From Dicyema japonicum (taxonomy: Eukaryota; Dicyemida; Rhombozoa; Dicyemidae), in contig RDEW01000053.1 of assembly GCA_011109175.1 (NCBI GenBank), forward strand, positions 62,001 to 126,000: a stretch of DNA of 64,000 nucleotides, given 5' to 3'. Position numbers and translations under genes: made by a program. Position 1 is the stretch's first letter. Every line of letters begins with the position of its first letter. The notes beneath the pieces were generated by a model. The model had not been told where the DNA came from, did no database searches, and was given only the letters and a program-made list of their open reading frames with translations. This document shows, piece after piece, positions 32,690 to 43,681 of this stretch.

Positions 32690-34450
32690 AAAGAGGACGA
32701 CCTCTTGGACTACCTCCAGGAGATGGCTCCCTCAACTACAAAAGTTACCCGAATATCCAAAGGATCACAGCCCATGCCAATGGTGAAGGCCTCGATTAAT
32801 AGTAAATCGAAGGCCACATCGCTAATACGTTGTGGCTTCTACATTGGAACGAACAAGATCTCCTGTGAATGGATGAGGAGGTCCCCTCCTATCTGCTACA
32901 ATTGTGAACGAATTGGTCATATCGCCGCGCATTGCAAGGAGAAGAAGAGATGCCTCAAGTGTGGAAGGGAACACGACCTTTCGTGTGTGAATTTTCTCCA
33001 GACGTGAAGACAAATTGTATTAATTGTGGAGGACTATGGCATAATGCCCGTTACAGAGAATGTCTTGCTATGAAGGAGGCAACCAAAAAATGATCCCATA
33101 AAGACAGAGTCAAGAAAGGAAGCAGTCAAGACAACACAAGAGATGAAGAGGACCAGTATATCACATATTCAGGATGGGCCGGTGGAGCAGAGTGCTACAC
33201 GGGAACTTAAGCAGAGCAAGGCAGAAGTTTCCGAGACGTTATCTCGGGAGTCAAGTGAAATAATCGTACGTCTGGGCAAGCTGTGTACAGTGCTGAAAGT
33301 GGATTTACGGAATTTGGTGGACCTGACTGTGGAAAGCGCAGGCCACTACAAAAACTATGAAAAAGTATTTAAAAATAGTGTTGGTGAATGCCTGCTCCTT
33401 GGTGAAAAAGCATGATGAACTAAGCTACTTGCGAAGAATGCCAAGGTTGATGTCTTGGTAGTCAACGAGACGAAAATTAAACACGGAAGATATTATAGTA
33501 TGGAAGGATATGACTGGTGGACATCTCGTGGAAAGTAGTGGCTGGGACTTCGATCTTTTTCCTTACCAATAGGGTTTTCGTCTGGGAAGATCATGTGGAA
33601 ATTGTATGTACTCACTAAATTACGAATTTACAAATGAATTTAAGAAGAAAGTCAGTTAAGCCTTGTTTGTCTTGACATCTCGAAGGCGTTCGACAGTGCA
33701 TGGCACGAAGCTTACGATCAAAGATATCAAACAAATGTTCCTATGGTTGAAAAACTATTTGACTGGGAGGATATCTTATGTGGTAGTCGGTGGAAGATAT
33801 TCTGATGGTACATCGTTTAAGAGGGGAGTGCCACGGGATCTATTTTAAGCCCCCTGTTATTCAACTTATTTATGGAAGATTTTCCGTCACCGCTAGACGT
33901 CAGGACAACTATTTGAACATTTTAATCTTGGATTCGTCTTTGAGGGCATATTTTTTCAGAGCGGCGATTATGAGCTTTTGTCGACAAAGTCCAGGATTGG
34001 TGTGATCGGAGAGCCTGAGATTTTTTACGGAAAAGTCCAGTTTTTTACGGATAAGCAAGCTGAGTAGGCATCACGAAGAGCCATACGAGAGTTTCGTCTC
34101 TGAAATACCTTGGAATTGTAGTTGATGGGAAAGGATCATATCTAAAGGACATCGAAGAGCGGAGAAAGAAGGCTGTGCAAGCATTGTTCTGCACTAGAAG
34201 CCTAAAGTTGGATGGTTATATCATGGTTTTTGTTTTTCGGAATGTGATTCTTCAAAGACTTATTTATAAAAGCGAGGATGGTTTTACAGCCCTCGAGGGA
34301 GAGATCCTCGCTTGACTTGAAAAACAAGGCAGCGGCGATCAAACTATCACTTGGAAAGAAATTATACGAAGGCCTGACTGAGGAAGAGAACAAACTTGTC
34401 AGACCAGTCATGGAAGATATTGAAATTAGGATGTGTAACTTCCAAGACCA
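32690..34450 (+). mobile_element. Degenerate LINE with zinc-knuckle ORF1 and RT
   Basis: At 32885-33000 the plus strand encodes two zinc knuckles, CYNCERIGHIAAHC (CX2CX4HX4C) and CLKCGREHDLSC, typical of gag-like ORF1 proteins. A possible third piece follows near 33020. Farther on come endonuclease-like scraps (VVNETKI near 33455), RT with CLDISKAFDSAWH (about 33665-33705) and LSPLLFNLFMEDFP (about 33845-33885), and a thumb SLKYLGIVVDGKGSY (about 34100-34150). Frames are broken throughout. The order ORF1-EN-RT agrees with a CR1/jockey-type LINE. Confidence 0.8.
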
Positions 34451-34685
34451 GTAGAAGGGTGATTAGCAAAAAAAGAGGGGTACCGGGATGAACAGTCTAG
34501 ACCGGTTGGCGGACTGATAGTCCTATTCAGTAACTTGTTAAATTGTTGTTAATTGTTAATTAATTATCCACTGTCATTTTCCAGGGTATTTTTGTACTCT
34601 TTCTGATTCCTTTAGGATATTTTGTTCGAAGGGATCGGACTAAAGGTCATCAGCGTATGATAGGAAGAAATCGTTTGTTATCGGG
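34451..34685. other. Spacer
   Basis: No feature recognised. Confidence 0.3.
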
Positions 34686-35290
34686 TTGGTAAATCGGACA
34701 TATCAAGTTGATAAGAGGAACCTTGTGGGACACCATTGGCTAATAATCTTGAAACGGATTTGGTCCCATCCATGTATACCCGGTTTTTTTCCATTTGATG
34801 AAGTTATCAAGAAAGAGTTTTATATTGGGGTCGAAGAGAGGCCAAACAAGTTTCTGAGTAGGATTTTCATGGAGACAGAGTCGAAGGCTTTTTGTAAATC
34901 GATCAAGTAAACGACGGTTTGAGGTGGCGAGGAATAGTGCTAAAGTCTTCAAGGATAAATTCGTTTGAAGGCAGTAAGGTGTGTAGAGTTGAATAACCCC
35001 TCCTGAATCCATTTTTGTGAGGATGAAAAAGGAAGGGACTGGGTTACAACGTTAAGAATCAGTTTTCCAATAATTTTGATAAAATGCATAGTAAAGAGAT
35101 TGGTCGAAATGAGGCAGAATTGACTTTAAGCTTCCCAGGCTTAAGGAATGGCGTATATAGGACAGTTTCCAGATATTTCGTACTCCCATCGTTTGTTAGT
35201 GATTTTAGTTTTTGCTGAGATGTCAATAAATCGAATGATGAGGAGACCCCAACCAAAACTGAGCGGGCGTTCAAGAGGGTGCACAGTGGT
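34686..35290 (-). mobile_element. Jockey-like LINE RT fragment
   Basis: Minus-strand frames show YTPFLKPGKLKVNSASFRPI (the conserved RT entry segment, of the form P-x-KPGK...SFRPISLL), then a DLQKAFDSVS-like segment near 34900, and a LLANGVPQGS motif near 34730. Stops and shifts divide them. It faces the plus-strand fragment at 35590. Confidence 0.75.
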
Positions 35291-35589
35291 ATCCTGAAAA
35301 TGTGGGGTAGGCAAGTTTGAGTAAGTCTGATTTCTTAGGTAAATTCAGGTCAATGTTCAGTTTGTTTATGAAAGACCGCGATTCATGGAATTTTTTGATT
35401 CCAAAATTGAGAGGTGGGGTCCATGGATTAAGTTTATTTCATCGGCAAGAATATTGAATCCCATTCAGTGAGAGCGCGGACTGAGAAGGGGAAGAGGACG
35501 TCGTCCAAAGAACTTTTCACACCTGGTAGACCACGTTTAAAACCGACCGAAGAAAAAAAGATACGCTTGAAATCAGTCTTCATGGTGAC
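35291..35589. other. Retroelement-like spacer
   Basis: Minus-strand ORF 35434-35709 has no clear motif. Probably part of the neighbouring LINE debris. Confidence 0.3.
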
Positions 35590-36005
35590 ATTATTCCAAT
35601 GAAAACATATCCAAGAATATTGGAGTGACCCTGGATCCTTTGCTCTCTTTCTCCTATCATGTGAAGGACGTTCTGGCAAGGGGCCTCTCTGGAAACTCAA
35701 CGTCATCAAAAAATTTCTAAACTCAAGGATCCAGTCATCACAATAATGTGCTGCCGTCTTAACAACCAGCTTTTAAAGTCGACGGTGGGAATATGCCTGT
35801 GCCTCCTGAGCTTACGGAATTTCAAACATCTACAAGATAAATTCTTTATGATTAAAAATGCTCCACATAACCAATTTCTCTCCTCATCTATTCCCCCATT
35901 ACTCGACAATCCGAAACAATTGTTTCGGCTTCATCATTCTCTGCGGCTCCGAATCCGATCGCTTCTACCAATTAACGATATAAGTCGAGAAAAAACACGT
36001 ATTTT
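35590..36005 (+). mobile_element. LINE RT thumb fragment
   Basis: The plus strand encodes KNIGVTLDPLLSFSYHVKDV, the thumb segment of jockey-like reverse transcriptases (compare KILGITYDPLMTFS at 11010-11832), then a broken C-terminal region containing FQTSTR. It ends where the minus-strand SINE begins. Confidence 0.7.
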
Positions 36006-36009
36006 TGAC

Positions 36010-36325
36010 AGCCTTTTCAAAAATACGAGAGCCATAATATTTATAGCTCCGCATAGGCAGGACACTCACTTTATTTAAGTAAAGAACAGTTAATTTTAAC
36101 TAATCGTAGAATAAAGGAATGATTCACTTCTCTTTTCTTGTGTGTTGGTCTTTTCTAGACAATCCAGTTCCGCAGTGAGTATCCACTGATGACGGCATCA
36201 CTCGTCAATCCCTTTTAGCATCGTAGATGCGTGAAACCTTCCACCAAAGTGAACAGCAGCGAGAATAGAACCGTAACCTATGCCACTTTAGCTCGACACC
36301 TAACCACTATGCCACCTGGCTACAT
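36010..36325 (-). repeat. tRNA-derived SINE, copy 3
   Basis: Complement of the SINE at 43347-43669. From high to low coordinates: GCCACC...CACTATGCC complement of the A-box region near 36310, B-box complement near 36260, body, and the tail complement (GAGAGCCATAATATTTATAG) near 36030. A few substitutions and a CAAAAATA insertion in the tail show that it is older than the copy at 43347. Confidence 0.9.
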
Positions 36326-38416
36326 TGGGAAAAAATCCACGCCTCTACAAATTCTCTTGAAAGAGGATCGTCATGGGTTCAGAAAAACTGTGGTACTATG
36401 GAGGAGTACAGTAAAACAATTCTCGATACTGTTGGGGTCTACCGGGATCACTTAAACAGATATTTTTACTCCTCGTGTTTCCTTTTCGGGGTTCGATAAT
36501 AATAGTGATGAGGGTAACCTCGTGTTCTTATTCTTTATCCCCTTAGACTCATTTCTCTTCAGATAGTGTCAATGTAGTGGCGTACCTCCAGCGCACAAAA
36601 TGTTAGTTCATTACAGATGAATGGCCTCATCTTCCTTTTTCACGTGACTGGGGACATCAGAGACCGGAAGTTTTAACTAAGGAAATGCCGGATGTACGAA
36701 GGATCCAGCCTCTCACTTAACCAACAAGGATTTCTCTGGCCTGTCGTCTCAAGCATCAAGTACCCCGAATAAGCGACTCAGCTCAAACTCTGCCCAAATC
36801 AAATGGATAAACCTACATTGAAAAAACTGCACCAATAAAGTGATTTCATAAAATTATTAAGATTAAGCAAATAATAAACACCCAAGGGCCTCGTGGGAAA
36901 CGTTGGTTCATGTAAATGATCAATAGTAACTTCTAAGCGTGTTAAATATGATTTAGGGATTTCAGCTGACTCTCATAGATTATCTAAAACGGTCATAAGG
37001 GGGATTCCTACTGTAATCCATTGATACTCGAATCAAGTAAATTAGCGGCAATGCCCCTGTCTCTTGTCAGCTGGTGCCTGATTAATTCCCTTTGTCTAAC
37101 AATTATGATTTTCCAACTGAAAAGGGTGACGTACTTCCATTGCTCGGAATGTCTACTTATTATTGAAAGCCTTTTTTTTCTTCCCTTCTGACCAGATTAC
37201 GCAAACCAGAAGTTTTGTACAAAGGAAGTGCCGGATTGGCGTATGATGAGTTGGAATCTCGAATATCTAATAATTGAAAGATCTTGTAGGATCTCCTGTC
37301 AGAGGTATACAGATGATAGTTAATACAATTTAGACAGCGACATTCCAAGGACGGCAGCTATCCCAGTGTGCTCTGAAAATCATCGTCTCTTCCGTGGTCT
37401 CCATCTTTTCTAGTTTCTGCAGAGCGGATTTACCGATTATTTCAACAGAGGTCCAAAAGGAGATTGGGATAATCACAGGCAATCAAGATGAGTGGTAGCT
37501 TGTAGAGACTGTGACATACTATCTTAGGAAATTATGGGAGTCTGGATTTTACCACCAATTCCGTGAAGTTAATCTATCCTGTTTTTATTTGTCGAGAATT
37601 TAACAGAGTTTGACTATTTGGGCATAAAATCCCATTTCAAAGATTTGGTGGATGACGACTCTACGTAAAATTAATCAATCGGTCCCCTGTATAATTGACT
37701 TCACGGAGATCAACTATAGAAGCTGCTGGGTTTTTTACATCATGACTTTAGGGGTGGAGCCATTTTTGAGATAATAAATTTTCCAACTCGAACACTGTTA
37801 TTGTTGTTATGGCAACCATAAGGGTCTCAAATTTACAAAAATAAAAATTTTATAAAAAATAGTAAACTTTCTGTTTCCGTAGAGTCTTCGATTTGTTGCA
37901 AGTTGCGCAAACCAACGTTAGCCTTGGCTAACAATGATTCTCGACAGGATATTGTGTCTGAAGTGTTTGTACGAGCAAAAATACTTTTAAAGAAGTTGAT
38001 ATCAAAAAACTTCTCCCCCAGCTTAACGGATTCATGATGAGATGGAGACAATGTTGCATCAAGTGTTTAACGACGTGGGAGACTTTTTCGAACAGAGGAC
38101 GAGAATTAGAAATATATTTAGGATTTTTGTAGTTTTTGGAAGATCCCCAACAAGATTCGGATCCTACGTGCATCTGACACTTCCTTTGACCAGAACGGCA
38201 GGTTTTCGATGTTTCCCGTCTCTATCGCAAGAAGGAAGACGAGAGCTTTTACCTATCACGAAGTGAGATGGACATAACCTCAGTACGACACAACCTCAAT
38301 TAACCACTGGCAACTAGTCTATGCTGCTTAAATCACAACAAAGTGAAAATTCCCAAATTTAGCATTTCCCGTAAGCAAATATGCTTTAAAATGGTAGACT
38401 GGTTTTGTCGCTTAAA
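36326..38416. other. About 2 kb without a recognised gene
   Basis: Many short ORFs on both strands (37160-37348, 37833-38173, 38042-38266) with no recognised motif. A GAAGTG/GGAAATGCCGGA-type segment recurs loosely at 36690, 37220 and 38185, hinting at old repeats. I cannot name them. Confidence 0.35.
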
Positions 38417-38879
38417 ATGGCAAACTGGCTGCTCGTAACAAATATAATCACCACAGTAATATTGCTGAGTAAGTTTAATGTAAATTCCAGTCGAAATGCT
38501 ATCCTCATTTATTCCGTCGATGGTTCACGTGAGCAGGGCTCACTCGTTGGTGAAGACTGAAATCCAGAAGGTCGTTGCCCAGAGTGAATACGGCCATTAT
38601 ACCCAAATTAAGCTCAACAACTCGACGACTATCAATTTAATTAAGGAAGTTGAGTTATCCCCAACAAATTGGGTATTTTATCGATCTCCGATGACTGAGC
38701 AAACATTCTTCGTGGGGACTAATGAACACAAAATCGATTATCTGGGCTTTCCAAATTCCATTTTTATTGTTGGGAATGTATGCCCACGTGCAAAGTCAAG
38801 AATATTTATTTCCCATCAGAATAATTTGATTAACGGAGAATTGGGGTTTGGTGGGGAAGTGATCACGAATTTAAAATAA
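38417..38879 (+). CDS. Unknown small protein with hydrophobic N terminus
   Basis: Exon 38417-38468, a 22-nt GT-AG intron (38469-38490) and exon 38491-38879 give 146 residues in one frame. The start MANWLLVTNIITTVILL is a signal peptide or membrane anchor. The rest alternates short hydrophobic and polar stretches as in a beta-sandwich (for example YTQIKLNNSTTINLIKEVE and FIVGNVCPRAKSRIFISHQ), with one cysteine. An AATAAA lies about 20 bases past the stop. If splicing is ignored, the ATG at 38496 starts a 127-residue frame. I do not recognise the family. The intron of host length, the long clean frame and the polyadenylation signal argue that it is a real gene, probably secreted or membrane-bound. 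Confidence 0.6.
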
Positions 38880-39204
38880 TTTTTTAAATTTTCAAATAAA
38901 ATATTTTTGGTCGAATGTTCATTTTGCTAGTAAACTTCCAGATTTCCCAATTGGTCAATTAGGTTGTCTGTCGTATTAGGAATATTCTATTCGTCTTTTC
39001 TAACGACCATGGAGGATTTAAAGAACTTACCAATTATTGAATAAATTGTAAGTTCTGAGTTGTGAGACTTCCACTCTCGTAGAGACTTCCACTCTGAACC
39101 CTTAGTAGAGATTTACGGTTTAGTACATACAGAGGGGTTAGTAGACTCCAGTAAAGACTCGTAGTACAAACCGATTCATTTGTAAAGACTTTCCTTCTGA
39201 GTCC
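38880..39204. other. Spacer with GAGACTTCCACTCT repeats
   Basis: Short imperfect direct repeats of GAGACTTCCACTCT type around 39065-39200. No gene. Confidence 0.4.
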
Positions 39205-39425
39205 TTATAAGCAAGTAGTAGAGTTCCTCTCTGAGTACATTCTGAGAGTCCAACGAACTGTGTCGACCAGTGTATTGACGATAACAAAAAACCAAAGGAT
39301 CAGTGAGCTTATCGGACGGACTAGGTCGTCAGCCTGTGGGCCAAAGATTCCTGACGTCTCAACAGCAAATGGAAAACAAATGATCATTTGCTTCTGTACT
39401 TCCTTCTCTTCTGATCCTCGGCTTG
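39205..39425 (-). mobile_element. RLE-element C-terminal fragment
   Basis: The minus-strand frame reads PFAVETSGIFGPQADDL, matching the VVETSGVFGPKTVSFL segment at the end of the PHD/RLE retrotransposon. Only this part of the endonuclease domain is left. Confidence 0.6.
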
Positions 39426-39779
39426 CTTAGATGCATGACCTGGGTCCGTGGATAAAACTATTCTTCACAGTTGTATCCCCAAAATTTTTAGATACTATCC
39501 CAACATAAGTTACAGTTTGTCTGATAAATCCTTTACAGCTGTCATGCTCCTATCCTCACTGCTTTTCTGACTAAATCCATTCTGTTTAGCAAAATTCCTA
39601 TTTATATTGACGCTTCATGGTTATTTCCGAGCTCCACGAATGAACCACTTCAGTCGAAAATTATCGTCTTTTTAAAATTAACTAAAATCCCCCAATTTAT
39701 TAGTTTTTTTTTATTTTTCTTTTTTTCATATTTATTTCTCGTGCTAATTTATTGTGTAATGTCTCACTCTAGGCTCTGG
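39426..39779. other. Spacer
   Basis: No feature recognised. Confidence 0.3.
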
Positions 39780-40919
39780 TAGGCGACTCAGTCCGGTGAT
39801 GATATTGCAGTTTATCTGAGTGAAGAATAACGGTAGGTAGACAGCTCTCCTTAATGGGAGAAAGGGCTGCAAAAGGTATCAGTCTATAATTCGTCTTGTA
39901 TGTTGAGCATGCTATTTTCCCAAAAGCCATATTTCTCTATAAACAATAAATTTTGTTCTTTGTCGCCCTCGATACGTTGTTTTGTTTAATACAGAAAAAT
40001 ATGATTACATGGCCTGATTGGCCGGTGTCATTTCAGAAGCTCTTAGGATATGTCGAAAGAGCTGCCATTTCGCAGAAGTAACTGTATTCCTAATCTTTTT
40101 GTTTGAGTAATTCTATATAGCTCGTTGTTGGTTATCCGGTTGGCCAGTAGACTCCTATAAGAAGTCCCTTTGTTTTCTGTGGAAAGAGTTGAGATTTTCC
40201 AGTTCTTTGGTGGTTAGGACCCAGGTCCCCGCGCTATAAAGTAAAATTGGTTCGATAAAGGAGTTGTACAACCGAACTCGAAGGCGAGTGCCTATGTAAC
40301 TTTCGCCTATGCCACATCCAGATCGCCTACATTTTTTGAAACAAGCAACCGGCAGAACTTTCCTGTGAATAACTTCCTTTAAGTCTCCAAGGCGAGATCC
40401 AACTTTCTTGCATGTTCTCCACTTTTCTTTGTTTCTCGTCGTGCAACGGGATATGCTAGTTCTTTCCGTTTTGTCTGGGTTTACTACCACGGACCAGTCC
40501 TCCAAGCCTTGAGGGATCACTTTTAGTATAGTTTCCAGCGTATCCCTATCCCGGCAGACGAAATCAATATCATCGGCATAGATTGCTTCCATCACGTTAT
40601 AGAAATAATTCTTTTCCCGGAGAGGTCTTAGAGCTGCCTCCAGGTATATTATGAATAGGACCGGGGATAACGAGTCTCCCTGTTGTGCGCCGGTGTCGGT
40701 TATAAATCTTGTTGAGTTGTAATTTTCCACGCGCACTGATAGCGATGTGTTGGAGAGTAAAAATAAGATTATACAGTGTTGGAGAGTGATGCAGCCTCGT
40801 CTAGAATGCTCTCCAGTATGTGCATTAGCTTTTTTCTTTGGAATTAAAAAAATATAATTTTTTGATTTTATTGACCCTCCTCCAATAAACCAATTAGAAT
40901 CTTCTCTTCCGAGGGACAT
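39780..40919 (-). mobile_element. LINE family A, RT to 3' part
   Basis: The 254-codon minus-strand frame (40155-40919) contains GAQQGDSLSPVLFIIYLEAAL, AIYADDIDFVCRD (catalytic YADD), VNPDKTERT, then LYNSFIEPILLYSAGTW and NSFHRKQ, so RT palm, thumb and the family-specific tail are continuous here. This ties the C-terminal fragments at 11885, 12557, 19490 and 61405 to a real reverse transcriptase. The 5' part (endonuclease) is missing. Sequence past 40155 continues as the family 3' region with stops. Confidence 0.88.
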
Positions 40920-41129
40920 TCGGGTAACGCAAGAGATGGAAGTTTTTGTCTAAGAGAAGTAAACCCAGATTTATTCCCAATATTTGTCCAACTAAAATGG
41001 GAAGTACTTACTCCAGTATGGAAAACCAAAGTGTTTCCACCGTTATACTGCCAGAAAGCAGCTGTATCTATCGAGTATTTGTGAAGGTAAACCCTAAGTA
41101 TTAATGTCCTTATAAAGAAACGGTCAGAG
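40920..41129. other. Spacer
   Basis: No feature recognised. Confidence 0.3.
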
Positions 41130-41345
41130 CCAATTTTAGATTTAAAAAAACAGCTATGATAACTAATCGTAGAGGGAAAACCAAGGAATGCTCTTCACTT
41201 CTTTTTCTTTTTGTTGGTTTGAGTCTTTTACGACTTAGTTCCGCACTGAAATGTTCACTGATTAGGTCGTCACTGGTCAAGCCAAAGCATGCCGTCACTG
41301 GTCAAGCCAAAATTATACCGGGTTCCACCAACCAAAGGAAATCTT
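41130..41345 (-). repeat. Diverged SINE fragment
   Basis: Complement of the SINE body: CTAATCGTAGAG, GGAATGCTCTTCACTTCTTTTTC, GTTCCGCACTGAA and a GGTTCCACCAACC segment. There is a local duplication of the GTCACTGGTCAAGCCAAA unit (41265-41311). The A/B-box head is missing. Confidence 0.7.
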
Positions 41346-41819
41346 CTATAGTGAATTCTGTGAATGATGCAATGCATTGGTTCCCATTATAAATAGTCAA
41401 GTTTTCTTTCAAACCTCTGGCATCAAATTCTAACGTAGACTCGCAAATTACCCGGAGTGAAAATTAATGAGGCGTTTACAAACGTCCCAGACGTATATGG
41501 TTGACTCGATTACCGATGGATACAGACATTTGTTGTTTTTTGTCATCTACGTTTATATTCCTTACTATTTTAGTACAGTAAAGTCCCTTAAATTGGCCCA
41601 AAATTGTTCCGGAACTATTTTGGGCCGTCTAGACTCGCAGTCTACTCATTAATTTCTTTGTTAAAGAGGGGAAGTATCCCACAGAGACTACAATCATACA
41701 TACAAGCAGGCGACATTTTTTGATACTAAAAATAAAAAAGTGTGTGTGCATATTTTTGTTTTGGAAAAATATGTGAAACAGAAATAAACAATCAATCTGA
41801 AGGTCATGAGGTAGCCGCT
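41346..41819. other. Spacer
   Basis: One short plus-strand ORF (41467-41652) without motif. Confidence 0.3.
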
Positions 41820-42480
41820 CTGACTGCGTGGTTACTCCCTCTCAGGTGATATTCGCCAAAATAACAACTCACGGAGATCTCCGGTGCATTTAGTTATCCG
41901 ATTCCCTATACGACCCAGGAATTCGAGCTCGAAGGCGAAGGGGAACATGCGAGTGAACGAGCAAAACATCCTCGGTACTATATCTAGTACCCTTCCACTG
42001 AAGACTTGGACTATAATAATTTTGAAAATGTGGATCATCAGTTCATAGCGGGCAAAACACCATGACTCTGTAATTGAAACTTCGCAGCACTCAAGATCCC
42101 CTCCAAATCTGCTACCGCTATCTGTGTTTGGTATACTCCTCTAATCGTGGTGAATGTTGTCATCTTTTTGAGCATGTCAAGGCCCATTTGAAAAGGCTTC
42201 CAAGAGTGGTTAGCCATATTTGGCTACCTCCGCGTAAATCAGGAGTGCTCTGATGTCTTGACATAGGGAAATTTGCCATCATAATGTTGATTAGCAGAGG
42301 GATAAAGATCAGTCTCTGTGAGATTCCTCTCTTCAGTTCGAGCCCGTCAGATAAAGCGTGTCCAGTTTGACGTACCATTTGATTAGAAAGTCAACTCCCA
42401 TGAGGACTATGTTCAGGATCCCTTAAAAATTAGTTTCCATTTCTGGGTTTTCTTACCCGGTTTTCTACTATCCCGTATTC
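41820..42480 (-). mobile_element. Nested LINE/RLE-element debris
   Basis: Two parts on the minus strand. 42160-42378 encodes LVRQTGHALSDGLELKRGIS..IFIPLLINIMMANFP, a damaged RT of the GI-PQG-x2-SPLLFN kind. 41832-42038 encodes LEFLGRIGNRITKCTGDLRE, related to the fragments at 45966 and 46491 (LRIGNRI...SGDLRERCWLF). The DNA around 41900-42000 is also similar to 46640-46690 (CCCTATACGAC...GAATT) and 45640-45690 (AACATCCTCGGTACTATATCT). Confidence 0.55.
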
Positions 42481-43334
42481 CCAGAGGGTGGGAACATGTC
42501 CGAACCTCATCCCTGTGTTAAACAAGTCCCAGAGGAATTCCAATAAAATATGTGAATTAGGAAGTGGAGGATATTGTAAGAAAACACACTGTTTGTATGT
42601 CCAAGATATTGACTTAATCTTGTGTTATATCTGAATTAGCATAGTGGGTGGATTCCATGTTCTTCACGTGCTACCGAGGTAAATATTAGTTGTGACCATC
42701 ACTCTGATCGAAGTTGGGATCACCTGCAACAGGCATTAAAGGAGGTCAAGTAAAGAACCTACACAAGAATGATCTGGGGTGAGTCTAAATATAGAACCCC
42801 TGGTATTGTAAGTCCTGTAAATATCACCAAAACTTACGCAAAGTAGATGACACTATACGAGGATATAATTAGACCATCGTGATCGGGGAGACTCTTGAGA
42901 GTATGCGAGTAGAACACAAATATGCTTTGGTCACACTAGACGACTCAAAGGAAGGTAATATCGATATTGAAACCACCGACAAAAGACACGCGGATGTGAA
43001 CGAAAGATTTTAAAAAAACACAGTCAGCCTCCAAAAAGGATATATATCTTCCCTATTCCACTGGGGGTTCCCACGGATATGGATGGACGTGACCCTTACC
43101 TAGTTTCGCTATGACAGTGGGAACTGGATAAATCTTAACAATTAATCAACAAATTCTTTCTGCTATATCAGGCGTCATTAAATGAGTAACGCAGTTTCTG
43201 ACTAATGATCTTAATATTTGCTAGATAAGATTCAAAGCCGGGTTCTACGTACATCATAAACTCCTCGTTAGAACGTCACCACATGTTCACTAGAAGAAAA
43301 GAAAACGTGGATTTTCGACCATAATGGAGTTAAC
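42481..43334 (+). other. Mostly unassigned; possible RLE tail at 42880-43020
   Basis: A plus-strand frame near 42886-43012 encodes GETLESMRVEHKYALVTLDD, which resembles the KRSLESMLIEHKHGMKVYDE segment of the element at 62560-63490. The match is short. The rest has no recognisable content. Confidence 0.35.
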
Positions 43335-43346
43335 ATATCGTGCGAT
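43335..43346 (+). repeat. SINE copy 2, 5' target-site duplication
   Basis: ATATCGTGCGAT, repeated exactly at 43670-43681. Confidence 0.9.
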
Positions 43347-43669
43347 TGACCGGGTGGCATAGTGGTTAGGTGTCGGGCTAAGGTGGTTTAGGTTACGGAT
43401 TCGATTCTCGCTGCTGTTCACCTGGTGGAAGGTTCCACGCATCTACGATGCTAAAATGGTTTGACGAGTGACGCCGTCATCAGTGGATACTCACTGCGGA
43501 ACTGGATTGTCTAGAAAGGACCCACACACAAGAAAAAGAAAAAAAAGAAGTGAAGATCATTCCTTGGTTCTACGATAGTTAAAATTAACTGTTCTTTACT
43601 TAAATAAAGTGCGTGTCCTGCCTATGCGGAGCTATAAATATTATGGCTCTCGTGAAAAGGCTTATTATT
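43347..43669 (+). repeat. tRNA-derived SINE, copy 2 (complete)
   Basis: A complete 323-bp insertion flanked by a perfect 12-bp duplication. The head has RNA polymerase III promoter boxes: TGGCATAGTGGTTAGG (A box) and GGATTCGATTCTCGC (B box). The body is shared with the copies at 22432 and 36010. The tail (ATGCGGAGCTATAAATATTA, then TGGCTCTCGTGAAAAGG and TTATTATTA) matches the 3' end of LINE family A at 61405-61460, so its mobilisation probably used that LINE's reverse transcriptase. Confidence 0.93.
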
Positions 43670-43681
43670 ATATCGTGCGAT
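43670..43681 (+). repeat. SINE copy 2, 3' target-site duplication
   Basis: ATATCGTGCGAT, identical to 43335-43346. Confidence 0.9.
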
